Source of the DNA: Gammaproteobacteria bacterium
GTDB lineage: Bacteria > Pseudomonadota > Gammaproteobacteria > S144-34
NCBI GenBank assembly: GCA_015487895.1
Contig: WFOW01000224.1
Coordinates: 1 to 20,336, forward strand
DNA length: 20,336 nucleotides
Direction: 5' to 3'
Shown here piece by piece: positions 7,824 to 15,016 of this stretch. The notes beneath the pieces were generated by a model. The model had not been told where the DNA came from, did no database searches, and saw only the letters and a program-made list of their open reading frames with translations. Numbering within the stretch: the first letter of the stretch is position 1; every line of letters begins with the position of its first letter. The translations under genes and the position numbers were made by a program.

Positions 7824-9539
7824 GTGCAGACCACCACCGTTCCGGCACGCTCGGGCCGTGCGGTGCGCGTCGCGCCGCCCCGGTCACGCGCAGGCACCCG
7901 CCCGTCCGACGATGCGCAGCGGCGGCGGCAACCCGCGGTGGACGCACCGGCGCAGCGGCCTGCGGGCGAGACCGAAGCGCAGCCGGCGGCGCTGCCGCGC
8001 CGGCGCGCGTTGCTCAGCCGCTGCGCCGCCCTCGGCGGCGTGCTGGGCGCCATCGCCCTCGACGCCGCGTGGCTGGCCTATGCGCCCGGCATCCTCCCCG
8101 CCGCGGTGATGGGCGGGCTGCTGGTGGCGGGCTTCGCGCTGCTGGTCTCCACCACCGGTGCGGTGCGCCGCGAGCTCGTCGTGCCCCTCGAGCACGTCCA
8201 GCGGTGGGCGCAGCGGGTGCGTTCCGGGGACCTCGCGGCGCGCATCCCCGAAGGCCTTCCAGGGGGGTTCGATGAAACTGCACGAGACATCAATTACTTA
8301 TCGGATAGGCTTCAAGTTCTTTCCAGAAACTTGGACGAGGCCGTGCGCCAGCAGACCGAGCGGATCGAGCAGAAGACGCGCTCGCTGCAGATCCTCTACG
8401 ACGTCGCCGCGAGCGTGAACGTCTCGCGCGACCTCGACGACCTCCTCACCCGCTTCCTGCACACCCTGCGCGAGGTCGTGGACGCGCGCGCCGCCACCGT
8501 GCGCCTCCTGGACAGCGACGGCCAGATGCGCCTGGTGGCGAGCGTCGGTCTCGACCCCACGGTCGAGGAGCGCGACCGCGTCATCCCTGCGGCCGACTGC
8601 CTGTGCGGCACCGCCGTGAACGAGCGCGCGGTGCTGGTGACCGAGAGCCTGGAGCACTGCCGCCGGCTCCTCGGCTCCTCCCTCTTCGCCCGCGAGCAGC
8701 TCGCCCTGCTGGCCGTACCCCTCCAGTACCGCGGGCGCATCCTCGGCGTCTACAACCTCTTCGTCGAGCGCGACGTGCTGGAGGGACGCGAGGACCTCGA
8801 GGAGCTGCTCACCAGCATCGGCCGCCACCTGGGCATGGCGATCGAGAAGGCTCGCCTCGACGAGGAGGCGCAGCGCCTGTCCATCATGGAGGAGCGCACC
8901 CGCCTCGCCCATGAGCTGCACGACTCCCTCGCCCAGACGCTCGCCAGCCTCCGCTTCCAGATCCGCGTGCTCGACGAGAGCCTGCACACCGGCAAGGAGG
9001 CGAACCTGTGGCACGAGCTGGAGCGCATCGAGAACAGCGTCGACGAGGCCTACGTCGAGCTGCGCGAGCTCATCGCCCACTTCCGCGCCCCCGTCGACCG
9101 GCGGGGCCTGCTGGCCGGCATCGAGCGGCTGGTCGAGCGCGCGCGCCGCGAGACCGGGGCGCAGGTCTTCCTCCAGAAGGAATGGGACGAGGCCGAGCGC
9201 CTGCCGGCGGTGGCCGAGATGGAGGTGCTGCGCATCGTGCAGGAGGCCCTCGCCAACGCCCGCAAGCACAGCCGCGCCCAGCACATCCGCGTGCTGCTCC
9301 AGGCGCGCGACGGCACCTACAAGGTGCTGGTGGAGGACGACGGCGTGGGCTTCGACCAGCCGCCCCGGGGCGGCCACCGCGGCGAGCACCTGGGCCTCAG
9401 CATCATGCGCGACCGCGCCCGCCGACTGGGCGGAAAGCTCCGCATCGAGAGCGAGCCCGGCGAGGGCACGCGCGTGCAGCTCACCTTCACGCGCGCCGGT
9501 CTCGAGGGCAGCGGCGTGCAGGAAGCCAGGGCACCATGA
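7824..9539 (+). CDS. NarX-like membrane histidine kinase with GAF domain
   Basis: Sensor kinase (571 aa). Order: a Pro/Arg/Ala-rich leader (1-60); two hydrophobic helices (~66-88 and ~92-110) joined by a very short loop, so no periplasmic sensor domain; HAMP (~113-145); a coiled coil; a GAF domain (~170-330) with C259, C261 (DCLCGTAV) and C279; then HisKA_3 with probable phosphoacceptor H366 in HELHDSLAQ; and an HATPase_c domain (EALANARKHS, DDGVGFD, LGLSIMRDRA). Domain order fits NarX/NreB-type kinases that pair with NarL regulators. The GTG start has no ribosome binding site but sits where the predicted transcript begins. Later in-frame starts are no better and would cut into the leader. 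Residues 150-171 are encoded by unusually AT-rich rare codons. The ligand is unknown. The 3' end overlaps the regulator gene. Confidence 0.88.
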   Translation: MQTTTVPARSGRAVRVAPPRSRAGTRPSDDAQRRRQPAVDAPAQRPAGETEAQPAALPRRRALLSRCAALGGVLGAIALDAAWLAYAPGILPAAVMGGLLVAGFALLVSTTGAVRRELVVPLEHVQRWAQRVRSGDLAARIPEGLPGGFDETARDINYLSDRLQVLSRNLDEAVRQQTERIEQKTRSLQILYDVAASVNVSRDLDDLLTRFLHTLREVVDARAATVRLLDSDGQMRLVASVGLDPTVEERDRVIPAADCLCGTAVNERAVLVTESLEHCRRLLGSSLFAREQLALLAVPLQYRGRILGVYNLFVERDVLEGREDLEELLTSIGRHLGMAIEKARLDEEAQRLSIMEERTRLAHELHDSLAQTLASLRFQIRVLDESLHTGKEANLWHELERIENSVDEAYVELRELIAHFRAPVDRRGLLAGIERLVERARRETGAQVFLQKEWDEAERLPAVAEMEVLRIVQEALANARKHSRAQHIRVLLQARDGTYKVLVEDDGVGFDQPPRGGHRGEHLGLSIMRDRARRLGGKLRIESEPGEGTRVQLTFTRAGLEGSGVQEARAP

Positions 9540-10222
9540 GCCTGCGGGTGCTGCTCATCGACGACCATACCCTGTTCCGCGAGGGGCTCGAGAACCTGCT
9601 CTCCCACCGTGGCATCGAGATGGTGGGCTCGGTGGGCAGCGGTGAGGAGGGCCTCGCGCTCGCGGCCGAGCTCGAGCCCGATGTCGTGCTGCTCGACATG
9701 CGCATGCCGGGCATGGGTGGCCTGGAGGTGCTGCGCCAGATCCGCCAGCGCGGCCTCGAGATGGCCGTGGTCATGCTCACCACCAGCACCGACGAGCGCG
9801 ACCTGGTGGAGTCCCTGCGCGCTGGCGCCCAGGGCTACCTTCTCAAGGACATGGAGCCCGACGACCTCGTGGTGGCGCTGCGCGAGATCGTCGCCGGCAA
9901 GACGGTCGTCGCCCCGGAGCTGGCGCCGGTGCTGGCGCGCGCCGTGCAGGCGGGCGAGAACGGCGGCGAGGAGCGCGAGCCCGAGGACCCCTTCGCGCGC
10001 CTCACCCCGCGCGAGAGCGAGATCCTCAGCCTGCTGGCAGAGGGGCAGAGCAACAAGGCCATCGCCCGCAACCTCGGCATCTCCGACGGCACCGTCAAGC
10101 TCCACGTCAAGGCCATCCTGCGCAAGCTCGGCGTGCACTCGCGCGTGGAGGCCGCCGTGATGGCCGTCGAGCTGGGGCTGCGCAGACGTCAGGGCGAACC
10201 GCAGGAGAAGCTCCGCTCATGA
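9536..10222 (+). CDS. NarL/FixJ-family response regulator
   Basis: DNA-binding response regulator (228 aa) predicted to be phosphorylated by the kinase encoded just upstream. The receiver domain (1-120) has the acidic pair D9/D10, phosphoacceptor D54 in [11 protein letters not shown], the switch Thr in MLTTSTD and the conserved Lys in YLLKDM. An acidic linker ([10 protein letters not shown]) leads to a LuxR-type helix-turn-helix (~150-215): [20 protein letters not shown], then [22 protein letters not shown] 9536 overlaps the kinase stop (ATGA), and its own stop overlaps the rhodanese start (ATGA), so the three genes form one translationally coupled unit. Targets are unknown; the adjacent dsr operon is a natural candidate (inference). 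Confidence 0.92.
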   Translation: MSLRVLLIDDHTLFREGLENLLSHRGIEMVGSVGSGEEGLALAAELEPDVVLLDMRMPGMGGLEVLRQIRQRGLEMAVVMLTTSTDERDLVESLRAGAQGYLLKDMEPDDLVVALREIVAGKTVVAPELAPVLARAVQAGENGGEEREPEDPFARLTPRESEILSLLAEGQSNKAIARNLGISDGTVKLHVKAILRKLGVHSRVEAAVMAVELGLRRRQGEPQEKLRS

Positions 10223-10701
10223 AACGCTACACCGACCTCGTGCGCGAGGCCCTCGAGCACGTGCCCGAGCTCTTTCCGTGGGACCTGGAGGAGCGCCTCG
10301 CTGCACCCGAGCCGCCGCTGCTGCTCGACGTGCGCGAGCCCGAGGAGTTCGCCGCCATGCGCATCGAGGGCTCCCTCAACGTGCCGCGCGGCATCCTCGA
10401 GTCCGCCTGCGACTGGGGCTACGAGGAGACGGTGCCGGAGCTGGTCGAGGCACGCGAGCGCGAGATCGTGGTCGTCTGCCGCTCCGGCAACCGCAGCGCG
10501 CTGGCCGCGCGCACCATGCAGCTCATGGGCTACCGGCGGGTGAGCTCGCTCAAGACCGGCCTCAAGGGCTGGAACGACGCCGAGCTGCCGCTGGTCGATG
10601 CCGAGGGGCGGCGCGTGGACGTCGAGGAGGCCGACGCCTACTTCGCCCCGCGCGTGCGTCCGGAGCAGCTCCCGCCGGACCGGCGCCCCGCGCGCGCCTG
10701 A
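10219..10701 (+). CDS. Single-domain rhodanese-like sulfurtransferase
   Basis: Small cytoplasmic protein (160 aa) with one rhodanese domain (~30-135). Conserved elements seen are LLLDVREPEEF, the HIxGSxNVP-like block RIEGSLNVPRG, and the active-site loop CRSGNRS with C87, which would carry a persulfide; LKTGLKGWNDA closes the domain. The six-residue loop size fits sulfurtransferases rather than Cdc25-type phosphatases. No signal peptide. A ~25-residue tail follows the domain. Its start overlaps the response regulator stop (ATGA). In sulfur oxidisers such proteins move sulfane sulfur toward TusA/DsrE/DsrC. Co-transcription with a two-component system suggests a part in sulfur sensing or delivery (inference). 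Confidence 0.88.
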   Translation: MKRYTDLVREALEHVPELFPWDLEERLAAPEPPLLLDVREPEEFAAMRIEGSLNVPRGILESACDWGYEETVPELVEAREREIVVVCRSGNRSALAARTMQLMGYRRVSSLKTGLKGWNDAELPLVDAEGRRVDVEEADAYFAPRVRPEQLPPDRRPARA

Positions 10702-10707
10702 GCCCTG

Positions 10708-10716
10708 TGGTATGTT
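10708..10716 (+). promoter_or_regulatory. Candidate extended -10 for the mntA-hepT pair
   Basis: TGG followed by TATGTT (10711-10716) in the 40-bp gap after the rhodanese gene; no convincing -35. The transcript would begin near 10723, just before the GGAGG of mntA. Visual prediction. Confidence 0.3.
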
Positions 10717-10741
10717 TGGTCCGGCAGCGGAGGCCGGGCCG

Positions 10742-11185
10742 ATGTCAAACCAGCGCGAGCGCGTCCCTGACGAGCTCCTCGATTCCGCGACGCGCGAGGC
10801 CATCGCACGGCTCGCGCGCCGCCACGGCTGGCGCCTGGTGACCCTTTTCGGGTCGGCGGCGCGTGGCGCGCCGGCGCCGCGCGACCTCGACATCGCCGTG
10901 ATGCCGCCGCCCGGCACCTTCCCGGACCTGTTCGAGGAGGGCCGCTGGCTCGCCGAGCTGGAGGCGCTGCTTCCGGGCCGGCGCGTGGACCTGCTGGTGC
11001 TCACGGACGCCACCGACCCCGTGGCGCGCTACGAGGCCCTGTGGCACGGGCTGCCGCTGCACGAGGCCGAGCCCGGCGTCTACGACCACGAGCTGAGCCG
11101 CGCCTTCTTCCTCTATGCCGACAGCGCCAAGTTCCGGCGGGCGCGCCGCGAGGCGCTCGCGGAGGCGGGGAGAAAGCGGCGATGA
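10742..11185 (+). CDS. MntA-like minimal nucleotidyltransferase (antitoxin)
   Basis: Predicted antitoxin of a HepT/MntA (type VII) module (147 aa). MNT fold: LFGSAARGAPAPRDLDIAV carries G37-S38 and the metal-binding pair D48 and D50 (GSX9DXD), with a third carboxylate D83 in RRVDLLVL. In studied MntA proteins this domain adds AMP to a tyrosine of the HEPN toxin. ATG 10742 was chosen because GGAGG (10729-10733) lies 8 nt upstream; an in-frame ATG at 10712 would overlap the predicted promoter. The C-terminal ~45 residues (LYADSAKFRRARREALAEAG) are helical and basic and may contact the partner. The stop overlaps the HEPN gene start in ATGA. Confidence 0.85.
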   Translation: MSNQRERVPDELLDSATREAIARLARRHGWRLVTLFGSAARGAPAPRDLDIAVMPPPGTFPDLFEEGRWLAELEALLPGRRVDLLVLTDATDPVARYEALWHGLPLHEAEPGVYDHELSRAFFLYADSAKFRRARREALAEAGRKRR

Positions 11186-11598
11186 CGGCCCGTCCCGAGG
11201 TGCTGGAGCGCAAGCTCGCCGCCCTGCAGCGCTTCCTCGACGACCTCGCGGGCTTCGGGCCTTTGCCGCACGGGGAGCGCGTGCGCCAGCACTACGCCAT
11301 CGAGCGCCTGCTGCAGCTCCTGTGCGAGGCCGCCGCGGACGTCGGGCTGCAGCTCCTGCGGCGCGAGACCGGCGAGGGCGCCGGCAGCTACCGCGAGATC
11401 TTCCAGCGGCTGCGCGAGCGCGCGGCGCTGCCCGCCCCGCTGGCCGAAGGGCTGATGGAGGCGTGCGCGATGCGCAACGTCCTCACGCACCTGTACGACA
11501 CCATCGACACCGACCGCGTGGCGGCGGCCGTCGATCCGGCCCTCGACCTGTACCGGCGTTACCTCGCCTGGGTGGTGGCGCGGGTGGGGCTGTCCTGA
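11182..11598 (+). CDS. HepT-like HEPN-domain RNase (toxin)
   Basis: Predicted toxin partner (138 aa), former DUF86 family. It is all-helical, with the HEPN nuclease motif RX4HXY at R98-H103-Y105 (RNVLTHLYDTID), the invariant catalytic signature; Y105 is the residue position AMPylated by MntA in characterised systems. The early YAIERLLQLLCEAAADVG helix is also typical of HepT. The start overlaps the mntA stop (ATGA), giving the usual coupled pair. The motif is intact, so the toxin should be active unless neutralised. The gene ends 31 bp from the convergent S24-like gene, with no terminator visible between them. Confidence 0.87.
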   Translation: MTARPEVLERKLAALQRFLDDLAGFGPLPHGERVRQHYAIERLLQLLCEAAADVGLQLLRRETGEGAGSYREIFQRLRERAALPAPLAEGLMEACAMRNVLTHLYDTIDTDRVAAAVDPALDLYRRYLAWVVARVGLS

Positions 11599-11629
11599 CC
11601 CCCAGGGCCCTCACACGACGGGCAGCGGC

Positions 11630-11977
11630 TCAGACGTAGTGCTTGCGGTCGCGGCGGCGGCGGCCGGCCTTCTGCACCACCACGCCCTTGATGGCCTGCG
11701 GGCCCGGGATCTCGAGCACCTCGTGGCCCTCCTGCAGGGCGTGCAGCTCCCAGCGCCCTTCCTCGATGCGGAGCTGGCGGAAGATGTACTCGCCGCCGTG
11801 CTCGGCCACCACATAGCAGCCGCTCTCGACGACGCCGCCGGGGTCGACGATGATGATGCAGCCGTGCTCGAACTCCGGCGCCATGCTGTCGCCCAGCACC
11901 TGCAGGGCGAAGGGCTCGGCCTCGGAGCAGCCGCCGATGGTGGCCTCCACGGCCCGTCGCAGCTCTTCCTCGTTCAT
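11630..11977 (-). CDS. Stand-alone S24/LexA-type peptidase-fold protein
   Basis: Small protein (115 aa) resembling the C-terminal self-cleavage domain of LexA, UmuD and phage repressors. ALQVLGDSMAPEFEHGCIIIVDP has the catalytic serine S31 in the GDSM motif, and GCYVVAEHGGEYIFRQL follows the second half of the fold. At the position where the family has its catalytic lysine there is R67 (FRQL), so self-cleavage is doubtful. There is no helix-turn-helix and no cleavage-site region, so it is not a repressor by itself. A strong AAAGGAGGA ribosome site lies just upstream (plus-strand 11983-11991). It is downstream of and co-directional with the ABC exporter gene, with a 34-bp gap. Function unknown. 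Confidence 0.75.
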   Translation of the reverse strand: MNEEELRRAVEATIGGCSEAEPFALQVLGDSMAPEFEHGCIIIVDPGGVVESGCYVVAEHGGEYIFRQLRIEEGRWELHALQEGHEVLEIPGPQAIKGVVVQKAGRRRRDRKHYV

Positions 11978-12011
11978 CGCGCTCCTCCTTTCCGTCGCCG
12001 GACGCCGGCCT

Positions 12012-13832
12012 TCAGGAGGCGCCGGCGGCGGCCGCGGGCGCCCCGCCCGCCTCGCGCTCGCGCTGCTGCAACGCCCACAGCCGGGCGTAGAGCCCGCCCT
12101 GGGCCAGCAGCGCCCGGTGGTCGCCGCGCTCGACGATGCGGCCGCCGTCCATGACCAGGATCTCGTCGGCGTCGACGATGGTCGACAGGCGATGGGCGAT
12201 CACCAGCGTGGTGCGGCGCGCCGCCACCTCGCGCAGGGCCGCTAGGATCGCCTGCTCCGACTGCGAATCCAATGAGGAGGTGGCCTCGTCGAAGACCATG
12301 ATGGGCGGGTCCTTGAGGAGCACGCGCGCGATGGCGATGCGCTGCTTCTCCCCGCCCGAGAGCTTGAGCCCGCGCTCGCCCACCACTGTCTCGTAGCCCT
12401 GCGGCAGCGAGAGGATGAAATCGTGGATGTGGGCGAGGCGCGCGGCCTCCTCCACCTCTTCGCGGCTCGCGTCCGGCCGCCCGTAGAGGATGTTGTAGTA
12501 GATCGTGTCGTTGAACAGCACCGTGTCCTGGGGAACGATGCCGATCGCACGCCGCAGGCTCTCCTGCGTCACCTCGCGCACGTCCTGGCCGTCGATGAGG
12601 ATGCGCCCGCGGTCGACGTCGTAGAAACGGAACAGCAGCCGCACGAGCGTGGACTTGCCTGCCCCCGAGGGCCCCACCACCGCCACCTTGCGCCCGGCCG
12701 GCACGCGGAAGTCCACACCCCGCAGGATGGGCCGGTCGGGGCGGTAAGCGAAGTCGACCTGCTCGAAGCGGATCTCGCCGCGGCGCACCTCCAGCGGACG
12801 CGCGTCCGGCGCGTCGCGGATCTCGGGCTCGTGGTCGAGCAGGCGGAACATGCGGTCCATGTCGGCGAGCGCGTGCTTGAGCTGGCGGTAGACGATGCCG
12901 AGGAAGTTCAGCGGCATGAAGAGCTGCAGCATCATCGTGTTGACCAGCACCAGGTCGCCGAGGGTCATGGTCCCCGCCACCACGCCCTGGGCGGCGAAGA
13001 CCATGACGAAGGTGACGCCGACGGCGATGATCGCCCCCTGCCCGAAGTTGAGAAAGGACATGGAGGTCTGGCTCTTGACCGCGGCGTCCTCCCAGCGCGC
13101 GAGCGTCCCGTCGTAGCGCGCGAGCTCCAGGCGCTCGTTGCCGAAGTACTTGACCGTCTCGTAGTTGATCAGGCTGTCGACGGCGTGGGTGTTGGCCTCG
13201 GAGTCGAGCGCGTTCATGGTGTGGCGGAAGTGCATGCGCCACTCCGTCACCACCAGGGTGAAGGCCACGTAGACCGCCACCGTGGCGAAGGTGGCGACGG
13301 CGAAGCGCGCCTCGTAGCGCCCGAGCAGGATGAAGGCCACGAGCACGAACTCCGCCGCCGTCGGCAGGATGTTGAAGACCATGTAGTTGAGGAGCGAGCT
13401 CACGCTCTGCGTGCCGCGCTCGAGGTCGCGCGAGATCGCACCCGTGCGCCGCTCGAGGTGGAAGCGCAGCCCCAGGCGGTGGAGGTGCTCGAGCAGGCGC
13501 AGCGACAGCCGCCGCATGGCGCGGTAGCGCACGCGCGCGAACACGGCGTCGCGCAGCTCGTTGAAGGCGGAGGCCGCGAGCCGCAGGGCGCCGTAGCCGA
13601 GCAGCAGCGCGAGCGGCAGGGCGAGCGCCCCCGGGGCGGCGAGGTCGAGGCGGTCGACGATCTCCTTGAGGACCAGCGGCACGCCGACGTTGGCGAGCTT
13701 GGCCAGCACCAGCGCCGCGAGCGCGAGCAGCACCCGCCCGCGGTACTCCCACAGGAAGGGGGCGACACGGCGCAGGTTCTCGAGGTCGCGGCGGTCGCCG
13801 TGCGGCGGCTCCGTATAGCGTACGTGGACCAT
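12012..13832 (-). CDS. Atm1/HMT1-type ABC exporter, fused membrane and ATPase domains
   Basis: Half-size ABC exporter (606 aa) of the inner membrane. Residues ~25-320 form the six-helix exporter domain, starting with [35 protein letters not shown] is characteristic of the Atm1/ABCB7/HMT1 group, which exports glutathione (poly)sulfide or metal-glutathione conjugates. ATPase domain: Walker [10 protein letters not shown] (~386-394), Q-loop [12 protein letters not shown], signature LSGGEKQR (~490), Walker [13 protein letters not shown] (~510-520) and H-loop IAHRLST. ATG 13832 ([10 protein letters not shown]) was chosen because family-like sequence begins soon after it; no clear ribosome site precedes it, and the open frame to 14063 runs into the divergent gene. 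The product must dimerise. The C-terminus is Ala/Gly-rich. Confidence 0.88.
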   Translation of the reverse strand: MVHVRYTEPPHGDRRDLENLRRVAPFLWEYRGRVLLALAALVLAKLANVGVPLVLKEIVDRLDLAAPGALALPLALLLGYGALRLAASAFNELRDAVFARVRYRAMRRLSLRLLEHLHRLGLRFHLERRTGAISRDLERGTQSVSSLLNYMVFNILPTAAEFVLVAFILLGRYEARFAVATFATVAVYVAFTLVVTEWRMHFRHTMNALDSEANTHAVDSLINYETVKYFGNERLELARYDGTLARWEDAAVKSQTSMSFLNFGQGAIIAVGVTFVMVFAAQGVVAGTMTLGDLVLVNTMMLQLFMPLNFLGIVYRQLKHALADMDRMFRLLDHEPEIRDAPDARPLEVRRGEIRFEQVDFAYRPDRPILRGVDFRVPAGRKVAVVGPSGAGKSTLVRLLFRFYDVDRGRILIDGQDVREVTQESLRRAIGIVPQDTVLFNDTIYYNILYGRPDASREEVEEAARLAHIHDFILSLPQGYETVVGERGLKLSGGEKQRIAIARVLLKDPPIMVFDEATSSLDSQSEQAILAALREVAARRTTLVIAHRLSTIVDADEILVMDGGRIVERGDHRALLAQGGLYARLWALQQREREAGGAPAAAAGAS

Positions 13833-13958
13833 GGGAAATCGTCGGCGTGCGGAACCCGAACACTTTGCCCCCTGGCCCGCGCGCCCGCAAGGGCGCGGCC
13901 GTGCCGCGCGCCGGGCCTTTTGGCACAATGGCCGCCCGTGGCCGACCGGAGGACTTGC
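13833..13958. promoter_or_regulatory. Divergent promoter region between ABC exporter and RND genes
   Basis: This 126-bp region must hold promoters for both directions. Rightward, TGG-CACAAT (13921-13929) resembles an extended -10 and would give a start near 13936. Leftward, no good box is evident. A 7-bp perfect hairpin with a GCAA loop (CGCGCCC 13880-13886, GGGCGCG 13891-13897) and a neighbouring CGCGGC/GCCGCG stem (13894-13909) make the centre strongly palindromic. Confidence 0.4.
13948..13952 (+). promoter_or_regulatory. Ribosome binding site deciding the GTG start of the RND adaptor
   Basis: GGAGG lies 6 nt before GTG 13959. It singles out this non-ATG start within a frame that is open from far upstream on the antisense of the ABC gene. 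Confidence 0.65.
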
Positions 13959-15014
13959 GTGCCGGAGCGATTCCCACGTCGCACGTGCGGCCTTGGCCTG
14001 GGCGGGGCGCTGCTCGCCCTGACGCTCGCCGGGCCGCTCGCCGCCGCGGGGCGGCCGGCGCACCTCGTGACCGTCGCCACCGCCGAGCGGCGCCCCGTCT
14101 CGCTCGAGCTCGAGGCCACCGGCAGCCTCGTCGCCCGGCGCCTGCGGCGTGTCTACAGCGAGGAGGCCGGGCGTGTGGTCGAGCTCCCCTGGCGCGAGGG
14201 CGACCGCGTGGCGCGCGGCGCCCTGCTCGCCCGCCTAGACGACGCCCTGCTGCGCGCCGAGCTCGCGAAGGCCGAGGCGCGGCGTGCCCAGGCCGAGGCC
14301 GACCTCCGGCGCCTGGAGCGCCTCTCGGGACGGCGCCTGGCGAGCGAGGAGGCCCTCGCCGCCGCGAGGACGGCGCTCGCGCTCGCCCGCGCCGAGGAGC
14401 GCGCCCTGCGGCTGCGCGTGGCGCGCACGCGCATCGCCGCCCCCTTCTCCGGCGTGGTGACCGAGCGCCTCGCCGAGCCCGGAGACGTGGTGGCCGCCGG
14501 CACCCATCTGCTGACACTCGTGGATCCGGCCTCGCTCGTCGCCCGCGTCACGGCCCCCGCACAGGTGGTGGTCCGCCTGCGGTCGGGCGATCCCGCGCAG
14601 CTCCGCATCGACGCCCTCGACGGCGGCTGGCGGCCCGCGCGCATCGTGCGCGTCTTCCCGGAGATCGACGCGCGCACCCGCCAGGGCACCGTGGAGGCGA
14701 TCCCGGACCCGCTGCCGCCGGACGCGCGTCCGGGCCTGCTCGCGCGCCTGCGCCTGCGCACGCCCCGGGTGGAGCGCCTGGTGGTGCCGGCCGCCGCCGT
14801 GCGGCACGACCCCGCGGGCGCCTACGTCTTCCGGGTCGACGGCGAGGGCCGGGCGCGGCGCGTGCGCGTGCGCACCGGAGCGCTGGTCGCGGGAGGGGCG
14901 GTGGTGGTGCTCGATGGGCTCGCCGCCGGCGACCGCGTGGTGGTGCGCGGCCTGCTCGGCCTGCGCGACGGCGCGCGCGTGCGCGTGGCGGGCGAGGCGC
15001 GGGCGGACGGGTGA
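13959..15014 (+). CDS. RND efflux periplasmic adaptor (membrane fusion protein)
   Basis: Periplasmic adaptor subunit (351 aa) linking an RND pump to an outer-membrane channel. N-terminal export signal: basic FPRRTCG, then a hydrophobic GLGGALLALTLAGPLAAA, with likely cleavage after AAA (~27). The lipoyl/barrel-sandwich halves are seen in ELPWREGDRVARGALLARLD and TRIAAPFSGVVTERLAEPGD, which flank a short alpha-hairpin rich in Ala/Arg/Leu/Glu (~90-155). Beta-barrel and membrane-proximal parts follow, with the typical VVPAAAVRHDPAGAYVF and GLAAGDRVVVRGL. The start is GTG with GGAGG 6 nt upstream. It overlaps or abuts the pump gene and should be co-transcribed with it. Substrate cannot be told. 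Confidence 0.9.
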   Translation: MPERFPRRTCGLGLGGALLALTLAGPLAAAGRPAHLVTVATAERRPVSLELEATGSLVARRLRRVYSEEAGRVVELPWREGDRVARGALLARLDDALLRAELAKAEARRAQAEADLRRLERLSGRRLASEEALAAARTALALARAEERALRLRVARTRIAAPFSGVVTERLAEPGDVVAAGTHLLTLVDPASLVARVTAPAQVVVRLRSGDPAQLRIDALDGGWRPARIVRVFPEIDARTRQGTVEAIPDPLPPDARPGLLARLRLRTPRVERLVVPAAAVRHDPAGAYVFRVDGEGRARRVRVRTGALVAGGAVVVLDGLAAGDRVVVRGLLGLRDGARVRVAGEARADG

Positions 15015-15016
15015 GC

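Noticed and set aside
8271..8336. AT-rich patch as a frameshift or small insertion element.
   Set aside because: The reading frame and the HAMP/coiled-coil sequence are continuous, with no flanking repeats, so it is not an insertion; kept only as a composition anomaly.
10712..10741. Earlier in-frame ATG for the mntA gene.
   Set aside because: It overlaps the candidate promoter and has no ribosome site, while ATG 10742 has GGAGG at proper spacing.
13812..13817. TATACG (minus strand) as a -10 box for the ABC gene.
   Set aside because: It lies inside the coding sequence after the chosen ATG, and no later start codon would preserve the N-terminal family sequence.
13919..13935. TTGGCAC looked like the -24 part of a sigma-54 promoter.
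   Set aside because: No TTGC-like -12 element at the right distance.
12423..13958. Extension of the RND adaptor frame upstream of GTG 13959.
   Set aside because: It runs antisense through the ABC exporter; the signal peptide and GGAGG place the start at 13959.
15011..15016. GTG 15011 as start of the RND pump (GTGA overlap with the adaptor stop).
   Set aside because: Possible, but it adds only two residues; ATG 15017 is the simpler choice.
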